Part shown: positions 5,113-5,823 of the stretch, piece by piece
Layout of the letters: each line of letters opens with the position of its first letter
How positions within the stretch are numbered: the stretch's first letter is position 1
Origin: JAYZDF01 sp036337945
GTDB lineage: Bacteria; Myxococcota; Kuafuiibacteriia; Kuafuiibacteriales; Kuafuiibacteriaceae
Assembly: GCA_036337945.1 (NCBI GenBank)
Contig: JAYZDF010000108.1
Location: forward strand, 1 to 5,823
Length of the DNA: 5,823 bases
Direction: 5' to 3'
Notes under the pieces: generated by a model
What the model was told of the DNA's origin: nothing
Seen by the model: only the letters and a program-made list of their open reading frames with translations
Databases searched by the model: none
Position numbers and translations under genes: made by a program

Positions 5113-5823
5113 ATGATTGACCTTGAATCGCTCCAATGCTTCGAATTCGCGGCAGAAGAGCTAAATTTCCGAAAAGCTGCAGTTCGTGCCCATCTGTCGG
5201 CCGCTGCCTTCGGCGAGAGAATTCGGAACTTGGAAGAACTGCTTGATGCAAAGCTCTTCGAAAGGACTACTCGTCGAGTGCGTCTCACAGCTCAAGGTCA
5301 GATGCTGCGTCCTCAAGCCAGACGGACACTCACCGAAGCCGACCGTTGTCTCACAATTTTTGACGATGAAAACTCAGATAAAGAGCAATATTCGATAACT
5401 TTAGGAACGCGTTTTGAGCTTGGAATGAGCTGGATTATTCCAAATCTCGAACGACTGACGAAACTGCAGCCGCAGCGAAATATTCATCTATACTTTGGAG
5501 ATAGTCCTGATTTATTGATGAGGCTTGATCGTCATGAGATTGATGCTTTTATTTCCAGTTATCGAATCACGAGTACTCAATATGAATCAATCACGCTTTA
5601 CGCTGAAGACTATGATTTTGTCGCCAGTCCCAAGCTCATCAAGAAGCAACCCATTCGAACGGCAGAACAAGCTGAAAATCACACGCTCATAGATCTTCAC
5701 AGAGATTTGCCTTTATTTTCTTACTTCCTCGATGCGGTCGAACCAGAGGAATTATGGGCTTTCCAAAAAACAGAGTACTTGGGGACCATCGCTGCCGCCA
5801 AGCATCGTATTCTACAGGGAGCT
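5113..5823 (+). CDS. LysR-type transcriptional regulator, C-terminus outside window
   Basis: The frame runs open from ATG 5113 to the last base, giving 237 residues of a family that is normally about 300. Residues 1-62 are the LysR winged helix-turn-helix: F-x-x-A-A-E-E-L-N-F, the recognition helix region (20-40) and the family signature around LFERTTRRVRLTAQG (48-62). A linker helix follows, then the periplasmic-binding-protein-like effector domain from about residue 91, whose end is cut off by the window edge. The start fits the family, whose HTH begins within a few residues of Met1. No Shine-Dalgarno sequence precedes it and -10-like hexamers abut the ATG, so the mRNA may be leaderless. 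It is divergent from the lipoprotein/di-iron/pheA operon, so by the usual LysR arrangement that operon is its likely target, possibly with an aromatic ligand. The ligand is conjecture. Confidence 0.93.
   Translation, partial: MIDLESLQCFEFAAEELNFRKAAVRAHLSAAAFGERIRNLEELLDAKLFERTTRRVRLTAQGQMLRPQARRTLTEADRCLTIFDDENSDKEQYSITLGTRFELGMSWIIPNLERLTKLQPQRNIHLYFGDSPDLLMRLDRHEIDAFISSYRITSTQYESITLYAEDYDFVASPKLIKKQPIRTAEQAENHTLIDLHRDLPLFSYFLDAVEPEELWAFQKTEYLGTIAAAKHRILQGA

Noticed and set aside
5571..5581. GAGTACTCAAT inside the LysR gene matches 11 bases of the palindrome at 1698-1713
   Set aside because: It lies within coding sequence and the symmetry is incomplete there, so it is most likely chance.

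Overview
The window reads as chromosomal DNA of a Gram-negative bacterium of moderate GC content, most plausibly from the Myxococcota/Bradymonadota (old deltaproteobacterial) side of the tree. That placement is an inference. It rests on two small Cys-rich lipoproteins, one carrying 'DAG' runs of the kind common in secreted proteins of that group, and on the mix of housekeeping and family-poor genes. No rRNA, tRNA, CRISPR array, insertion sequence or phage gene is visible.

Layout, left to right. (1) 1-420, plus strand: the C-terminal 139 residues of an NAD(P)-dependent aldehyde dehydrogenase. (2) 417-725, minus: a small lipoprotein with eight cysteines besides the lipidated one, convergent with the dehydrogenase; the two stop codons share the tetramer CTAG. 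(3) 789-1628, minus: a beta-class DNA methyltransferase (DPPF before FAGSGT) with no restriction partner in view. (4) 1629-1813: a gene-free gap holding a perfect 16-bp palindrome. (5) 1814-3823, minus: a 669-residue fusion of AroQ chorismate mutase, prephenate dehydratase, ACT domain and a type I-beta DAHP-synthase-like domain. (6) 3840-4586, minus: a ferritin-like protein with a complete set of six di-iron ligands. (7) 4588-5016 (or 5022), minus: a second, unrelated small lipoprotein. (8) 5023-5112: a compact AT-rich divergent promoter region. (9) 5113-5823, plus: a LysR-type regulator, open at the window edge.

Genes 7, 6 and 5 look like one operon read leftwards. The lipoprotein stop and the di-iron protein start are one base apart, and a perfect Shine-Dalgarno sequence for the second lies inside the end of the first. 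The fusion gene starts 16 bases after the di-iron gene stops. The LysR regulator is transcribed away from this operon across about 90 bases, the usual geometry for a regulator of its neighbour.

Two things stand out. First, the fusion keeps every visible catalytic residue of chorismate mutase and dehydratase and the Phe-binding motifs of the ACT domain, but its DAHP-synthase-like domain has lost three of four metal ligands and the KPRTSP substrate motif. It is therefore probably a pseudoenzyme domain fused to the phenylalanine branch-point enzyme. Second, the translationally coupled lipoprotein/di-iron pair upstream, under a divergent LysR regulator, is the best candidate here for an undescribed functional unit.
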